From Pseudomonas sp. URMO17WK12:I11 (GTDB lineage Bacteria > Pseudomonadota > Gammaproteobacteria > Pseudomonadales > Pseudomonadaceae): a stretch of 64,000 nt of DNA. Under the pieces are notes generated by a model. The model saw only the letters and a list, made by a program, of their open reading frames with translations. It had not been told where the DNA came from and ran no database searches. Of this stretch, positions 1 to 7,637 are shown in pieces. The stretch's first letter is position 1, and each line of letters begins with the position of its first letter. The DNA lies in assembly GCF_007677725.1 (NCBI RefSeq), contig NZ_VEDF01000015.1, positions 1-64,000 on the forward strand, written 5' to 3'. The position numbers and the translations under genes are program-made.

Positions 1-31
1 AGGGGCCGGATGTGGGAGCAGGGGGTTTTTG

Positions 32-313
32 CCTACTTTTTGACCCGGCAAAAAGTAGGACGCCGTAAGGGCGGAAAAGTGAGTGTGCGCCACTATCGTA
101 AATGCATGCGCATGCGGCGTTAAAGCCACCACTCGAATCTCCTAACTTAAACTTAAACTTAAACTTAAACTTAAACTTCGGTTGAAACTTGGGTAGGGTG
201 ATTAGCGGCAGTGGCTGTTTTGGAGGTTTTATGCGCATTCAATAGTGGCGGCGACGCATAATCACCCTTTCGCCTTTACGGCGAGTCACTTTTTGTCAGA
301 CGCGACAAAAAGT
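32..313. repeat. Inverted pair of hairpin-bearing repeat elements
   Basis: Positions 32-83 and 262-313 are imperfect inverted copies of one another. The left copy has a perfect 11-bp stem (32-42 with 49-59) followed by cgccgtaagggcg. The right copy has a perfect 10-bp stem (288-297 with 304-313) preceded by cgcctttacggcg, the inverse of the same motif. The roughly 180 bp between them hold a hexamer array. The sequence beyond the right copy (about 314-535) resembles GC-rich dispersed intergenic sequence that I recall from many Pseudomonas chromosomes. The open frame across 245-1204 is not believable as a gene because it runs antisense through the DAHP synthase. Function is unknown; REP-doublet-like behaviour is inference. 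Confidence 0.6.
144..178. repeat. Hexanucleotide tandem array (AACTTA)n
   Basis: The 6-bp unit aactta is repeated almost six times without a mismatch. It lies between the two inverted hairpin elements. Such arrays change copy number easily. No gene is positioned to be affected directly, because the nearest gene (DAHP synthase) ends 430 bp away on the other strand. Confidence 0.85.
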
Positions 314-547
314 AACCAAAAAACGCTGCGCTCCTACATACGGCCCCTGCGCTGCGCTCCGGGGTCCCCTCGCTTCGGCGTCTTGCGGGCCCTGCGCGGC
401 CACAACTTGCTACGCAAGTCGTACAGCTCGCGTCCTCCGGCTACGCCGTCGGGGGTGCTGCGCACCCTGGGCCCTCCAGACACCTACGCTCGGCCTCCTG
501 AAGTCGCAACTTGTGTTGCCTGGACTATTGCGCGCTTAGAAGCCAAA

Positions 548-575
548 GCAACAGCAACAGCAACAGCAACAGCAA
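548..575. repeat. Hexanucleotide tandem array (GCAACA)n
   Basis: The unit gcaaca is repeated about 4.7 times, ending 36 bp beyond the stop codon of the DAHP synthase gene, which runs on the minus strand. No terminator hairpin with a T run is visible between the stop codon and this array. Confidence 0.8.
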
Positions 576-610
576 TGGCAAAGATAGGGCTTATGAAGAT
601 TTATCCCTGT

Positions 611-1975
611 CTATTGGAAGCCAACCACTTCTCGCCGAACTTGCTTCAATGTCTCGGCAATCAAAAACGCCAACTCAAGCGATTGATCGGCGTTCATCCG
701 CGGATCGCAGTGAGTATGGTACCGGTCCGACAACCCATCTTCAGTAATCGGCCGCGCCCCGCCAATACATTCCGTCACATTCTGCCCGGTCATCTCGATA
801 TGAATCCCCCCCGCATGGCTGCCCTCAGCCTGATGCACTTGGAAGAACTGCTTCACCTCATCGAGAATCTGCGCAAAGTCCCGCGTCTTGTACCCGCTGC
901 TGGCCTTGATCGTATTGCCGTGCATCGGATCGGAACTCCACAGCACCTTGCGCCCCTCGCGCTCGACCGTGCGGATCAACCCCGGCAGATGCGCGCCAAC
1001 CTTACCCGCACCCATCCGCACGATCAGATTCAGCCGCCCCGGATCGTTCGCTGGATTGAGCGTGTCGATCAGCCGGATCAACTCCTCCGGATTCATGCTC
1101 GGCCCCACTTTAACACCGATCGGATTGTGCACCCCGCGCAGAAACTCCACATGCGCGCCATCGAGCTGGCGCGTGCGGTCGCCAATCCACAGCATGTGCG
1201 CTGAACAGTCGTAGTAATCGCCAGTCAGGCTGTCCTGACGCACGAACGCCTCTTCGTAATTCAGCAACAGTGCCTCATGGGCGGTGAAGAAACTGGTTTC
1301 GCGCAATTGCGGCGCACTGTCCAGGCCACAGGCGCGCATGAATGCCAGGGTTTCGTCGATGCGATTGGCCAACTGGTGGTACTTGTCGGCCAGCGCCGAG
1401 TTGGCGATGAAGTCCAGGTTCCATTTGTGCACCTGATGCAGGTCGGCGAAACCACCCTGGGCGAAGGCACGCAGTAGGTTCAGACTGGCCGTGGCCTGGT
1501 GGTAAGCCTGCAACAGACGCTCAGGGTCCGGCACCCGGCTCTTTTCATCGAAACCGATGCCATTGACGATGTCGCCGCGGTAGGCCGGCAACGTGACATT
1601 ACCCAGGGTCTCGTCACCGGATGAGCGCGGCTTGGCGAATTGCCCCGCCATGCGCCCCACCTTCACCACCGGACAGCCAGCGGCGAAGGTCATGACAATC
1701 GCCATCTGCAACAGCACCTTGAAGGTGTCGCGGATTTTCGCTGCCGAAAATTCGGCAAAGCTCTCGGCACAGTCGCCGCCCTGCAGCAGAAATGCCCGGC
1801 CCTCGGTGACCTCGGCGAATTGTCGGCGCAGCTCGCGCGCCTCGCCCGCGAACACCAGCGGCGGATAGCTCGCCAAGGTCTGCTCGACCTTGTGCAGGTG
1901 CGCAGCGTCAGGGTAGGTCGGTTGCTGCTGGATCGGCAGGGCACGCCAGCTGTCAGGGCTCCACGGTCGGTTCAT
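611..1975 (-). CDS. Class II 3-deoxy-7-phosphoheptulonate (DAHP) synthase
   Basis: This enzyme condenses phosphoenolpyruvate and erythrose 4-phosphate, the first step of the shikimate pathway to aromatic amino acids. The 454-residue protein has the hallmarks of the class II (plant/PhzC-type) family: an RxxGQFAKPRS segment, LQGGDCAES near residue 65, WSSDPMHGN and GGIHIEMTGQNVTEC near the C-terminus. These hold the PEP, phosphate and metal ligands. The ATG at 1975 is preferred to the GTG one codon upstream. The length is normal for the family. The gene stands alone and is transcribed away from the methyltransferase at 2091. Feedback sensitivity cannot be read from the sequence. Confidence 0.93.
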   Translation of the reverse strand: MNRPWSPDSWRALPIQQQPTYPDAAHLHKVEQTLASYPPLVFAGEARELRRQFAEVTEGRAFLLQGGDCAESFAEFSAAKIRDTFKVLLQMAIVMTFAAGCPVVKVGRMAGQFAKPRSSGDETLGNVTLPAYRGDIVNGIGFDEKSRVPDPERLLQAYHQATASLNLLRAFAQGGFADLHQVHKWNLDFIANSALADKYHQLANRIDETLAFMRACGLDSAPQLRETSFFTAHEALLLNYEEAFVRQDSLTGDYYDCSAHMLWIGDRTRQLDGAHVEFLRGVHNPIGVKVGPSMNPEELIRLIDTLNPANDPGRLNLIVRMGAGKVGAHLPGLIRTVEREGRKVLWSSDPMHGNTIKASSGYKTRDFAQILDEVKQFFQVHQAEGSHAGGIHIEMTGQNVTECIGGARPITEDGLSDRYHTHCDPRMNADQSLELAFLIAETLKQVRREVVGFQ

Positions 1976-2032
1976 CACAGGCTCGGTAATGTAGGTTTAG
2001 GCTGATGGTCATGGTATCAGCTGCCGCCGCGC

Positions 2033-2061
2033 TTGTTGCATCCGAGGTGTTGGCGGACAAT
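2033..2061 (+). promoter_or_regulatory. Candidate sigma70 promoter for the SpeE-like gene
   Basis: TTGTTG (2033-2038) and GACAAT (2056-2061) are separated by 17 nt and lie 29 nt before the ATG at 2091. The hexamers match the consensus only moderately, so this is a plausible assignment and not a certain one. Confidence 0.4.
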
Positions 2062-2090
2062 GCGCGTTTTGCCCAAGTGGATGCAGGTCG

Positions 2091-2846
2091 ATGACGACGC
2101 AGCGGGAAGAGAAGCTGTTGGCCCGGGTCGAGGACGCCTTTGGCGTCATCAGCGTGTACGAGGTCGAGGATTACCGCTTCCTTGAATTCGGCGATGCCAT
2201 CGAGCAAAGCTGCGTGTTCACCGCCGACCCCAGTTGGCTGGAATATGACTACACCCGCGCCATGCTGGTCGGTGCCCTGTGCCATGCGCAACCAGAGAGC
2301 GCGCTGTTTCTAGGATTGGGCGCGGGCACGCTGACCCAGGCGTGCATGAAATTCCTGCAACTCGAAGACATTGAAGCCATTGAATTGCGCGCCGATGTGC
2401 CGCGCCTGGCCATGGACTATATGGGCCTGGACGACGATCCGCGCCTGTACGTGCGCATCGGTGATGCCCTCGAGTTGCTGCCGACGGCCGAGCCCGCCGA
2501 CCTGCTGTTCGTCGACCTGTACACCGACCATGGTCCGGGGGTAGGGCACCTGGCGTGGAATTTCCTGCAGGGCTGCCAGCGCCAGCTCAACCCCGGTGGC
2601 TGGCTGGTGATCAACCAGTGGGCGAACGATGACGGCAAGCCGCTCGGGGCGGCGCTGTTGCGTGGGCTGTATCACCGCCATTACTGGGAGTTACCAGTGA
2701 AGGAGGGCAATGTGATCCTGCTCGTACCTGCGGACCTCGAGCAGCAGCTCGACCTCGAGGGCCTGCGCGCGCGGGCCCAGGCGCTGGCGCCGCGTCTGGG
2801 CTATAGCCTGGAAGGGCTGATCCGCGAGATACGTCCCGCCACCTGA
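2091..2846 (+). CDS. Spermidine synthase-like SAM-dependent methyltransferase fold protein
   Basis: The 251-residue protein has the Rossmann core of the SpeE family: FLGLGAGTLTQ near residue 73 for S-adenosyl group binding, an acidic ELRADVPRLA strand, and LLFVDLYTDHGPG near residue 139. The N-terminal beta domain of true spermidine synthases is short here, and the family is common in pseudomonads as a second SpeE-like protein. Whether it transfers aminopropyl or methyl groups cannot be decided from sequence. It is divergent from the DAHP synthase gene and is followed by a 348-bp gap that contains the helicase leader. Confidence 0.8.
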   Translation: MTTQREEKLLARVEDAFGVISVYEVEDYRFLEFGDAIEQSCVFTADPSWLEYDYTRAMLVGALCHAQPESALFLGLGAGTLTQACMKFLQLEDIEAIELRADVPRLAMDYMGLDDDPRLYVRIGDALELLPTAEPADLLFVDLYTDHGPGVGHLAWNFLQGCQRQLNPGGWLVINQWANDDGKPLGAALLRGLYHRHYWELPVKEGNVILLVPADLEQQLDLEGLRARAQALAPRLGYSLEGLIREIRPAT

Positions 2847-2969
2847 AAGCCTGAGCGCGGAGGGTCGCGTCATGGTGGGCGGGTAAACCGATTCAGCTAC
2901 AAGCGCGAGATGGCTTGATGCTGGCCGCCTGGACAGAAAAATTTCCTCACGCCCCTGCATTAATTCGGG

Positions 2970-2975
2970 TATAGT
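2970..2975 (+). promoter_or_regulatory. Candidate -10 element for the DEAD-box helicase
   Basis: TATAGT matches the -10 consensus at five of six positions. No good -35 hexamer lies at 16-18 nt upstream. If used, it would give a leader of about 210 nt before the start codon at 3195. Confidence 0.4.
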
Positions 2976-2981
2976 ACGCGC

Positions 2982-3194
2982 CGGTCTTTTAGCGGACCTC
3001 AAAAATCAGGTGGTGCAAATCCCCCGAGTCCAGCTTCGGCTGCACGTCCGCTAGGCGGACCTTTCCCACGTTTTCTTTTTCAATCGTTTTCGCAAATCCC
3101 CGCCGCCAAAGCTGCCTGGGTGACCGTTCCGGTCTTTCAAGGCATGTGCAGCTTTGGAGCATGGGTCTTTGCGGATGCACATAGAGGCAGACCC
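2982..3194 (+). promoter_or_regulatory. Structured 5' leader of the DEAD-box helicase mRNA
   Basis: This 348-bp intergenic stretch (2847-3194) carries an unusually structured leader. GTCCGCT at 3046-3052 can pair with AGCGGAC at 2991-2997 or, alternatively, GTCCGC at 3046-3051 can pair with GCGGAC at 3055-3060, and the two pairings exclude each other. Inside the long stem sit a gtgca/tgcac pairing (3013-3017 with 3041-3045) and a cagc-TTCG-gctg tetraloop hairpin (3031-3042). Long structured leaders are known for cold-inducible helicases and cold-shock genes. A thermosensor or autoregulatory role is inference. Confidence 0.5.
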
Positions 3195-4874
3195 ATGACC
3201 CAGGAAACCGGCGGCTTCGCCGCTCTCGATCTTAATCCGAACATTGTTGCTGCCGTTCTGGCGACCGGCTACGAAGAGCCGTCTGCCATTCAGCAACAAT
3301 CGATCCCGATCATCCTCGCCGGTCACGACATGATCGGCCAGGCGCAGACTGGCACCGGCAAGACCGCTGCCTTCGCCCTGCCGATCCTCAACAAGATCGA
3401 TGTGAGCAAGCGCGAACCGCAAGCCCTGATCCTGGCGCCAACCCGTGAGTTGGCGCTGCAAGTCGCTACCGCTTTCGAAACTTACGCCAAGCAGATGCCG
3501 GGCGTTAATGTCGTGGCCGTCTACGGTGGTGCCCCGATGGGCCCACAGCTGCGTGCCATTCGCAACGGCGCGCAAATCGTCGTCGCCACACCTGGCCGTC
3601 TGTGCGACCACCTGCGTCGTGACGAGAAAGTCCTGTCGACCGTGCAGTACCTGGTGCTGGACGAAGCCGACGAAATGCTCAAGCTGGGCTTCATGGACGA
3701 CCTCGAAGTCATCTTCGATGCCATCCCGGCCAGCCGTCAGACCGTGCTGTTCTCCGCCACCCTGCCGTCGTCGATCCGTTCGATCGCCGAGCGTCACCTG
3801 CGCGAACCCAAGCACGTCAAGATCCAGAGCAAGACCCAGACCGTCACCGCAATCGACCAGGCACACCTGATGGTCCACGCCGACCAGAAGATCCCAGCTG
3901 TGCTGCGTCTGCTGGAAGTCGAGGAATTCGACGCCCTGATCGCCTTCGTGCGCACCAAGCAAGCCACGCTGGACCTGGCCGCCGCACTGGAAGCCAAGGG
4001 CTACAAGGCGGCCGCGCTGAACGGCGACATCGCCCAGAACCAGCGTGAGCGCGTCATCGACTCGCTCAAGGACGGTCGCCTGGACATCGTCGTCGCCACC
4101 GACGTCGCTGCCCGTGGTCTGGACGTGCCGCGCATCACCCACGTGTTCAACGTCGACATGCCGTACGACCCAGAGTCCTACGTGCACCGTATCGGCCGTA
4201 CTGGCCGTGCCGGCCGCGATGGCCGCGCGCTGCTGCTGGTCACTCCGCGTGAGCGTCGCATGCTGCAAGTCATCGAGCGCGTCACTGGGCAGAAGGTTGC
4301 CGAAGCCCGTCTGCCGAACGCCCAAGCGGTGCTGGACGCGCGCATCAAGAAGCTGACCAACAGCCTCGCGCCATTGGTCGCCGAAGCCGAAGCCACCCAC
4401 GGTGAACTGTTCGATCGCCTGACTGCGGACTTGGGTTGCAGCGCACGCGCACTGGCCTCGGCCCTGCTGCGCAAGGCTACCAACGGCCAAGCGCTGGACC
4501 TGGCTGCGGTAGAGCGTGAGCAGCCGTTGGTGCCTAGCTTCGCCCCGCGTGGCGAGCGTACCGAGCGTGGTGAGCGCAGCGACCGTGGTGACCGTGGCGA
4601 CCGCGAGCGCCGCGCGCCGCTGCCACTGGCTGAAGGCCGTGTGCGTTGCCGTACCGCCCTGGGCGCCCGTGATGGCATCGCCGCCAAGAACCTGCTGGGC
4701 GCGATCCTCAACGAAGGTGGCCTGGCCCGTGATGCCATCGGTCGCATCCAGGTGCGTGACAGCTTCAGCCTGATCGAGCTGCCTGAAGATGGCCTCGAGA
4801 AGCTGCTGTCCAAGCTCAAGGATACTCGCGTTGCCGGCAAGCAGCTGAAGCTGCGCCGTTATCGCGAAGATTGA
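3195..4874 (+). CDS. deaD: ATP-dependent DEAD-box RNA helicase with DbpA-type RNA-binding domain
   Basis: This enzyme unwinds RNA duplexes in ribosome assembly and mRNA decay, especially in the cold. The 559-residue protein shows the Q motif (SAIQQQSIP), Walker A AQTGTGKT, PTRELA, DEAD within VLDEADEML, SAT, and HRIGRTGRAGR. A basic, Arg/Asp/Gly-rich linker (RGER/RGDR repeats) precedes a C-terminal DbpA-like RNA-binding domain in the last 75 residues. The frame is open further upstream, to 3120, but the start at 3195 is chosen because agaggcag sits just before it and the helicase homology begins there. A strong terminator follows. E. coli CsdA/DeaD and DbpA are the nearest named relatives. 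Confidence 0.93.
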   Translation: MTQETGGFAALDLNPNIVAAVLATGYEEPSAIQQQSIPIILAGHDMIGQAQTGTGKTAAFALPILNKIDVSKREPQALILAPTRELALQVATAFETYAKQMPGVNVVAVYGGAPMGPQLRAIRNGAQIVVATPGRLCDHLRRDEKVLSTVQYLVLDEADEMLKLGFMDDLEVIFDAIPASRQTVLFSATLPSSIRSIAERHLREPKHVKIQSKTQTVTAIDQAHLMVHADQKIPAVLRLLEVEEFDALIAFVRTKQATLDLAAALEAKGYKAAALNGDIAQNQRERVIDSLKDGRLDIVVATDVAARGLDVPRITHVFNVDMPYDPESYVHRIGRTGRAGRDGRALLLVTPRERRMLQVIERVTGQKVAEARLPNAQAVLDARIKKLTNSLAPLVAEAEATHGELFDRLTADLGCSARALASALLRKATNGQALDLAAVEREQPLVPSFAPRGERTERGERSDRGDRGDRERRAPLPLAEGRVRCRTALGARDGIAAKNLLGAILNEGGLARDAIGRIQVRDSFSLIELPEDGLEKLLSKLKDTRVAGKQLKLRRYRED

Positions 4875-4889
4875 TCCCTACGCGATAAA

Positions 4890-4922
4890 AAAGTCCCCAG
4901 CCCAGGCTGGGGATTTTTTTTG
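4890..4922 (+). terminator. Rho-independent terminator of the helicase gene
   Basis: A perfect ccccagcc/ggctgggg stem (4895-4902 with 4905-4912) is followed by a run of eight T, 20 bp after the stop codon. Confidence 0.93.
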
Positions 4923-4962
4923 CCTGTGCTCGCGAGGGGGCGCCAAGCGCCACCGGTAATGT

Positions 4963-5715
4963 TCAGTCGAACCGGTAGATGTCCATCCCCAGAGCCCCGA
5001 GGGTAAAGCCCTGGTGCACAATCCCGAACCTATCCCCAGCCCCGAGGGCAAAGAACAGCGGCAGCAGATGTTCATCGCTGGGATGATTGCGCGCTGCAAA
5101 CGGCGCCTGCTTGCGGTAATCCAGCAGCGCCGCCTGGTCATTTGCCTGCAACCGCTCTACCACCCAGTCCCGGAACGTCAGCGCCCAGGGCTCGATTACC
5201 TCAGGCCCGGCCTGCCAGTCCAGCTCGCCCAAGTTGTGGGTGATGCTGCCAGAACCGATCAGCAGCACGCCTTGCGCTCGCAGCGCTGCCAATGTTTGCC
5301 CGACTTGCAACTGCATGGCTGGCCCCAGACGGCTGGGTAACGAGACCTGAACGACCGGAATATCTGCGTCGGGGTACATCAACGACAAGGGCACCCAGGT
5401 ACCGTGGTCGAACGGGCGTTGCGCGTCCAGGCGAGCTTGCAGCAGGTCGGCGATCCGGCTGGCCAGGGCCGGGGCGCCCGGGGCGGGGTAATTGACCGCG
5501 TACAGCGCCGGTGGAAAGCCGCGGAAATCGTGCCAGGTTTGCGGTTGTGCGGCACTTGATACCTGCAGCTCATCGCTTTCCCAGTGAGCTGAAACCACCA
5601 CGATTGCAGCGGGCCGCGGCAGGGTAGCGGCCAGGGTTTTCAAGGCAGGCCCGCTGGCGCCGGGTTGCAAGGCAAGCATGGGCGAGCCGTGGGAGATGAA
5701 CAAACTAGGCAGCAT
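4963..5715 (-). CDS. DODA-type extradiol ring-cleavage dioxygenase (YgiD-like)
   Basis: The 250-residue protein belongs to the class III extradiol dioxygenase superfamily, LigB/4,5-DOPA dioxygenase branch. Metal ligands expected for the family are visible: His in ISHGSPML near residue 9, His in VSAHWES near residue 44, and His in GSGSITHNLGEL near residue 176. Members open catechol-type rings, though many bacterial copies have no known substrate. The gene is convergent with the helicase across the terminator at 4890 and divergent from tpm. Its neighbours do not point to an aromatic degradation pathway. Confidence 0.85.
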   Translation of the reverse strand: MLPSLFISHGSPMLALQPGASGPALKTLAATLPRPAAIVVVSAHWESDELQVSSAAQPQTWHDFRGFPPALYAVNYPAPGAPALASRIADLLQARLDAQRPFDHGTWVPLSLMYPDADIPVVQVSLPSRLGPAMQLQVGQTLAALRAQGVLLIGSGSITHNLGELDWQAGPEVIEPWALTFRDWVVERLQANDQAALLDYRKQAPFAARNHPSDEHLLPLFFALGAGDRFGIVHQGFTLGALGMDIYRFD

Positions 5716-5816
5716 GATGGGTTCCTGAAGGTTAAGATGCGTTCATCTTCGATCAAGCATCAATCGAAATCCAAACCAACTTTTGCCCTGAAATCATCGA
5801 ATAACTGGGAGTGATC

Positions 5817-6467
5817 ATGGAGCCAGCGTTCTGGCAGCAGCGATGGGCCAACCAGCAGATTGGTTTTCATCAAGCCGAGGTGAACCCGTACCTGAAGCGC
5901 TGTTGGCCGCAGCTGCAATTGCCGGCGGCAAGCCGAGTGCTGGTGCCATTGTGTGGCAAGAGTCTCGACCTGGCCTGGTTGGCCGGGCAGGGGCATAACG
6001 TGCTCGGCGTCGAGCTTTCCCGGCAGGCAGTAGCAGATTTCTTCACCGAACACGGCCTTGAGGCTGAGGTGCGCCAGCAAGGCGCCTTCGAGATCTGGCG
6101 CACTGCCGGGCTTGAGATCTGGTGTGGTGATTTCTTCGCCCTGCAGCCACAAGACACCAGCGATTGCGTGGGTTTATACGACCGTGCCGCCCTGATCGCC
6201 CTGCCGCCGCCGATGCGCAGTGCCTACCTGCGGCAGCTCTGCGCGGTGTTGCCGGAGCAGTGCCAGGGCATCGTGGTGACGTTGGAGTACCCGCAGTCAC
6301 GCCTGCCAGGGCCGCCGTTCTCGGTCAATGAGCAAGAAGTTCGCCAAGGCTTTGCCGGCTGGCAGGTGGAGGCGTTGGACGCGGTCGAGCTGATCGAGCA
6401 CAGCCCCAAGTTTGTCCAGGCCGGTGTGGCGAGCTTGCTCGAGCGGGTCTATCGGATAGGCCGCTAA
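5817..6467 (+). CDS. tpm: Thiopurine S-methyltransferase
   Basis: The 216-residue enzyme methylates thiopurines and, in Pseudomonas, selenium and tellurium oxyanion products, using S-adenosylmethionine. The SAM site is visible as VLVPLCGKSLDLAWLAGQGH with a following GVELS strand. EPAFWQQRWANQQIGFHQ is the typical N-terminus. The ATG at 5817 is chosen because a GGGAG ribosome binding site sits just before it; the upstream GTG at 5811 overlaps that site. The length is standard for the bacterial family. Confidence 0.95.
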   Translation: MEPAFWQQRWANQQIGFHQAEVNPYLKRCWPQLQLPAASRVLVPLCGKSLDLAWLAGQGHNVLGVELSRQAVADFFTEHGLEAEVRQQGAFEIWRTAGLEIWCGDFFALQPQDTSDCVGLYDRAALIALPPPMRSAYLRQLCAVLPEQCQGIVVTLEYPQSRLPGPPFSVNEQEVRQGFAGWQVEALDAVELIEHSPKFVQAGVASLLERVYRIGR

Positions 6468-6474
6468 GCAGGCA

Positions 6475-6500
6475 CAAAAAAGGGCGACCGCAGTCGCCCT
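6475..6500 (-). terminator. Rho-independent terminator of htpX
   Basis: An agggcgac/gtcgccct stem with a four-base loop is followed, read on the minus strand, by a run of six to seven T. It sits between the convergent ends of tpm and htpX. Confidence 0.85.
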
Positions 6501-6516
6501 TGCCATAGCCAGCGGA

Positions 6517-7404
6517 TCAACCGCGACGGCGCAGCGCTTCGATACGTTCTTCCAGTGGCGGGTGGCTCATCAGCAGGCCGGCCAGGCCTTGCTTGAGGCC
6601 ACCGTTGATGCCGAAGGCCTTCATGGTATCCGGCATGTGCACCGGCAGGCCTTGTTCGACACGCAGGCGTTGCAGGGCGCCGATCATGGCCTGGGTGCCG
6701 GCCAATCGCGCACCGGCTTCGTCGGCGCGATACTCGCGGCGGCGCGAGAACCACATGACGATCATGCTGGCAAGGATACCCAGGATCAGCTCGGCGACGA
6801 TGGTCGCCACGTAGTAGGCGATACCTTGGCCTTCTTCGTTCTTGAAGATCACCTTGTCGACGAAATTGCCGATGATGCGGGCGAAGAACATCACGAAGGT
6901 GTTGACCACGCCCTGCACCAGCGCCAGGGTGACCATGTCGCCGTTGGCCACATGGCCGATCTCGTGGGCCAATACTGCGCGCACCTCATCGGGCGAGAAG
7001 CGCTCCAGCAGGCCCTGGGACACGGCGACCAGGGCGTCGTTACGGTTCCAGCCGGTGGCGAAGGCGTTGGCCTCGTAGGCGGGGAAGATACCCACCTCGG
7101 GCATTTTGATGCCGGCTTCGCGGGACAGCTCTTCGACCGTCTGCAGCAGCCACTGCTCGTGGCGAGTGCGCGGCTGGGTGATGATCTGGGTGCCGGTGCT
7201 CATCTTCGCCATCCACTTGGAGATGAACAGCGAAACCAGAGAACCTGCGAAGCCGAACACCGCGCAGAAGACCAGCAGGCTGCTGAGGTTGAGGTCAACC
7301 CCATTGGCGGCCATGAACCCGTTGAAGCCGAACAGGCTCAGGGTAATGCTTGCAACCAGCACCACCGCGAGGTTGGTGGCTACAAACAACAGAATGCGCA
7401 TCAT
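6517..7404 (-). CDS. htpX: Membrane-bound zinc metalloprotease HtpX
   Basis: HtpX degrades misfolded inner-membrane proteins together with FtsH. The 295-residue protein has two N-terminal membrane helices (about residues 4-24 and 35-60), the zinc site HEIGH near residue 138 within LAHEIGHVANGDMV, two further helices around residues 155-215, and the third-ligand segment RREYRADEAGA. The length equals that of E. coli HtpX. AGGAGA precedes the start. An adjacent second ATG at 7401 is an alternative start. The promoter at 7450-7478 fits sigma70; no heat-shock-type box was seen. Confidence 0.95.
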   Translation of the reverse strand: MMRILLFVATNLAVVLVASITLSLFGFNGFMAANGVDLNLSSLLVFCAVFGFAGSLVSLFISKWMAKMSTGTQIITQPRTRHEQWLLQTVEELSREAGIKMPEVGIFPAYEANAFATGWNRNDALVAVSQGLLERFSPDEVRAVLAHEIGHVANGDMVTLALVQGVVNTFVMFFARIIGNFVDKVIFKNEEGQGIAYYVATIVAELILGILASMIVMWFSRRREYRADEAGARLAGTQAMIGALQRLRVEQGLPVHMPDTMKAFGINGGLKQGLAGLLMSHPPLEERIEALRRRG

Positions 7405-7449
7405 GGTTGTTACGTTCTCCTGACGGATAAGTCGTTGCGTACTGCGGGG

Positions 7450-7478
7450 TATATAAGGTGCCGGCCGCGCCGATTCAA
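7450..7478 (-). promoter_or_regulatory. Sigma70-type promoter of htpX
   Basis: Read on the minus strand, TTGAAT (7473-7478) and TATATA (7450-7455) are separated by 17 nt. The predicted transcript start is about 40 nt before the htpX ATG. Confidence 0.7.
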
Positions 7479-7637
7479 TCGGGCGACTATTTCAAACTGT
7501 GTACGGCGCATTATGGCAGAGCATTCGACGCGGGCTGTGAGGTAGAGCGTTGCAGGATGTAAGAATCATCCGGTGCGAACGCAGGGGCCATTTTACAGCC
7601 CCGGCGTGCAGGTCGACCGGCGCCAGTGCGCCGATGC

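Noticed and set aside
245..1204. 319-codon frame overlapping the end of the DAHP synthase gene
   Set aside because: The first part is repeat sequence and the second is antisense to a well-conserved enzyme.
3120..3194. N-terminal extension of the DEAD-box helicase or upstream small ORF
   Set aside because: It has no ribosome binding site or helicase homology and lies in the structured leader.
3051..4490. 479-codon frame antisense to the helicase gene
   Set aside because: It is a shadow of the helicase coding frame without domain evidence.
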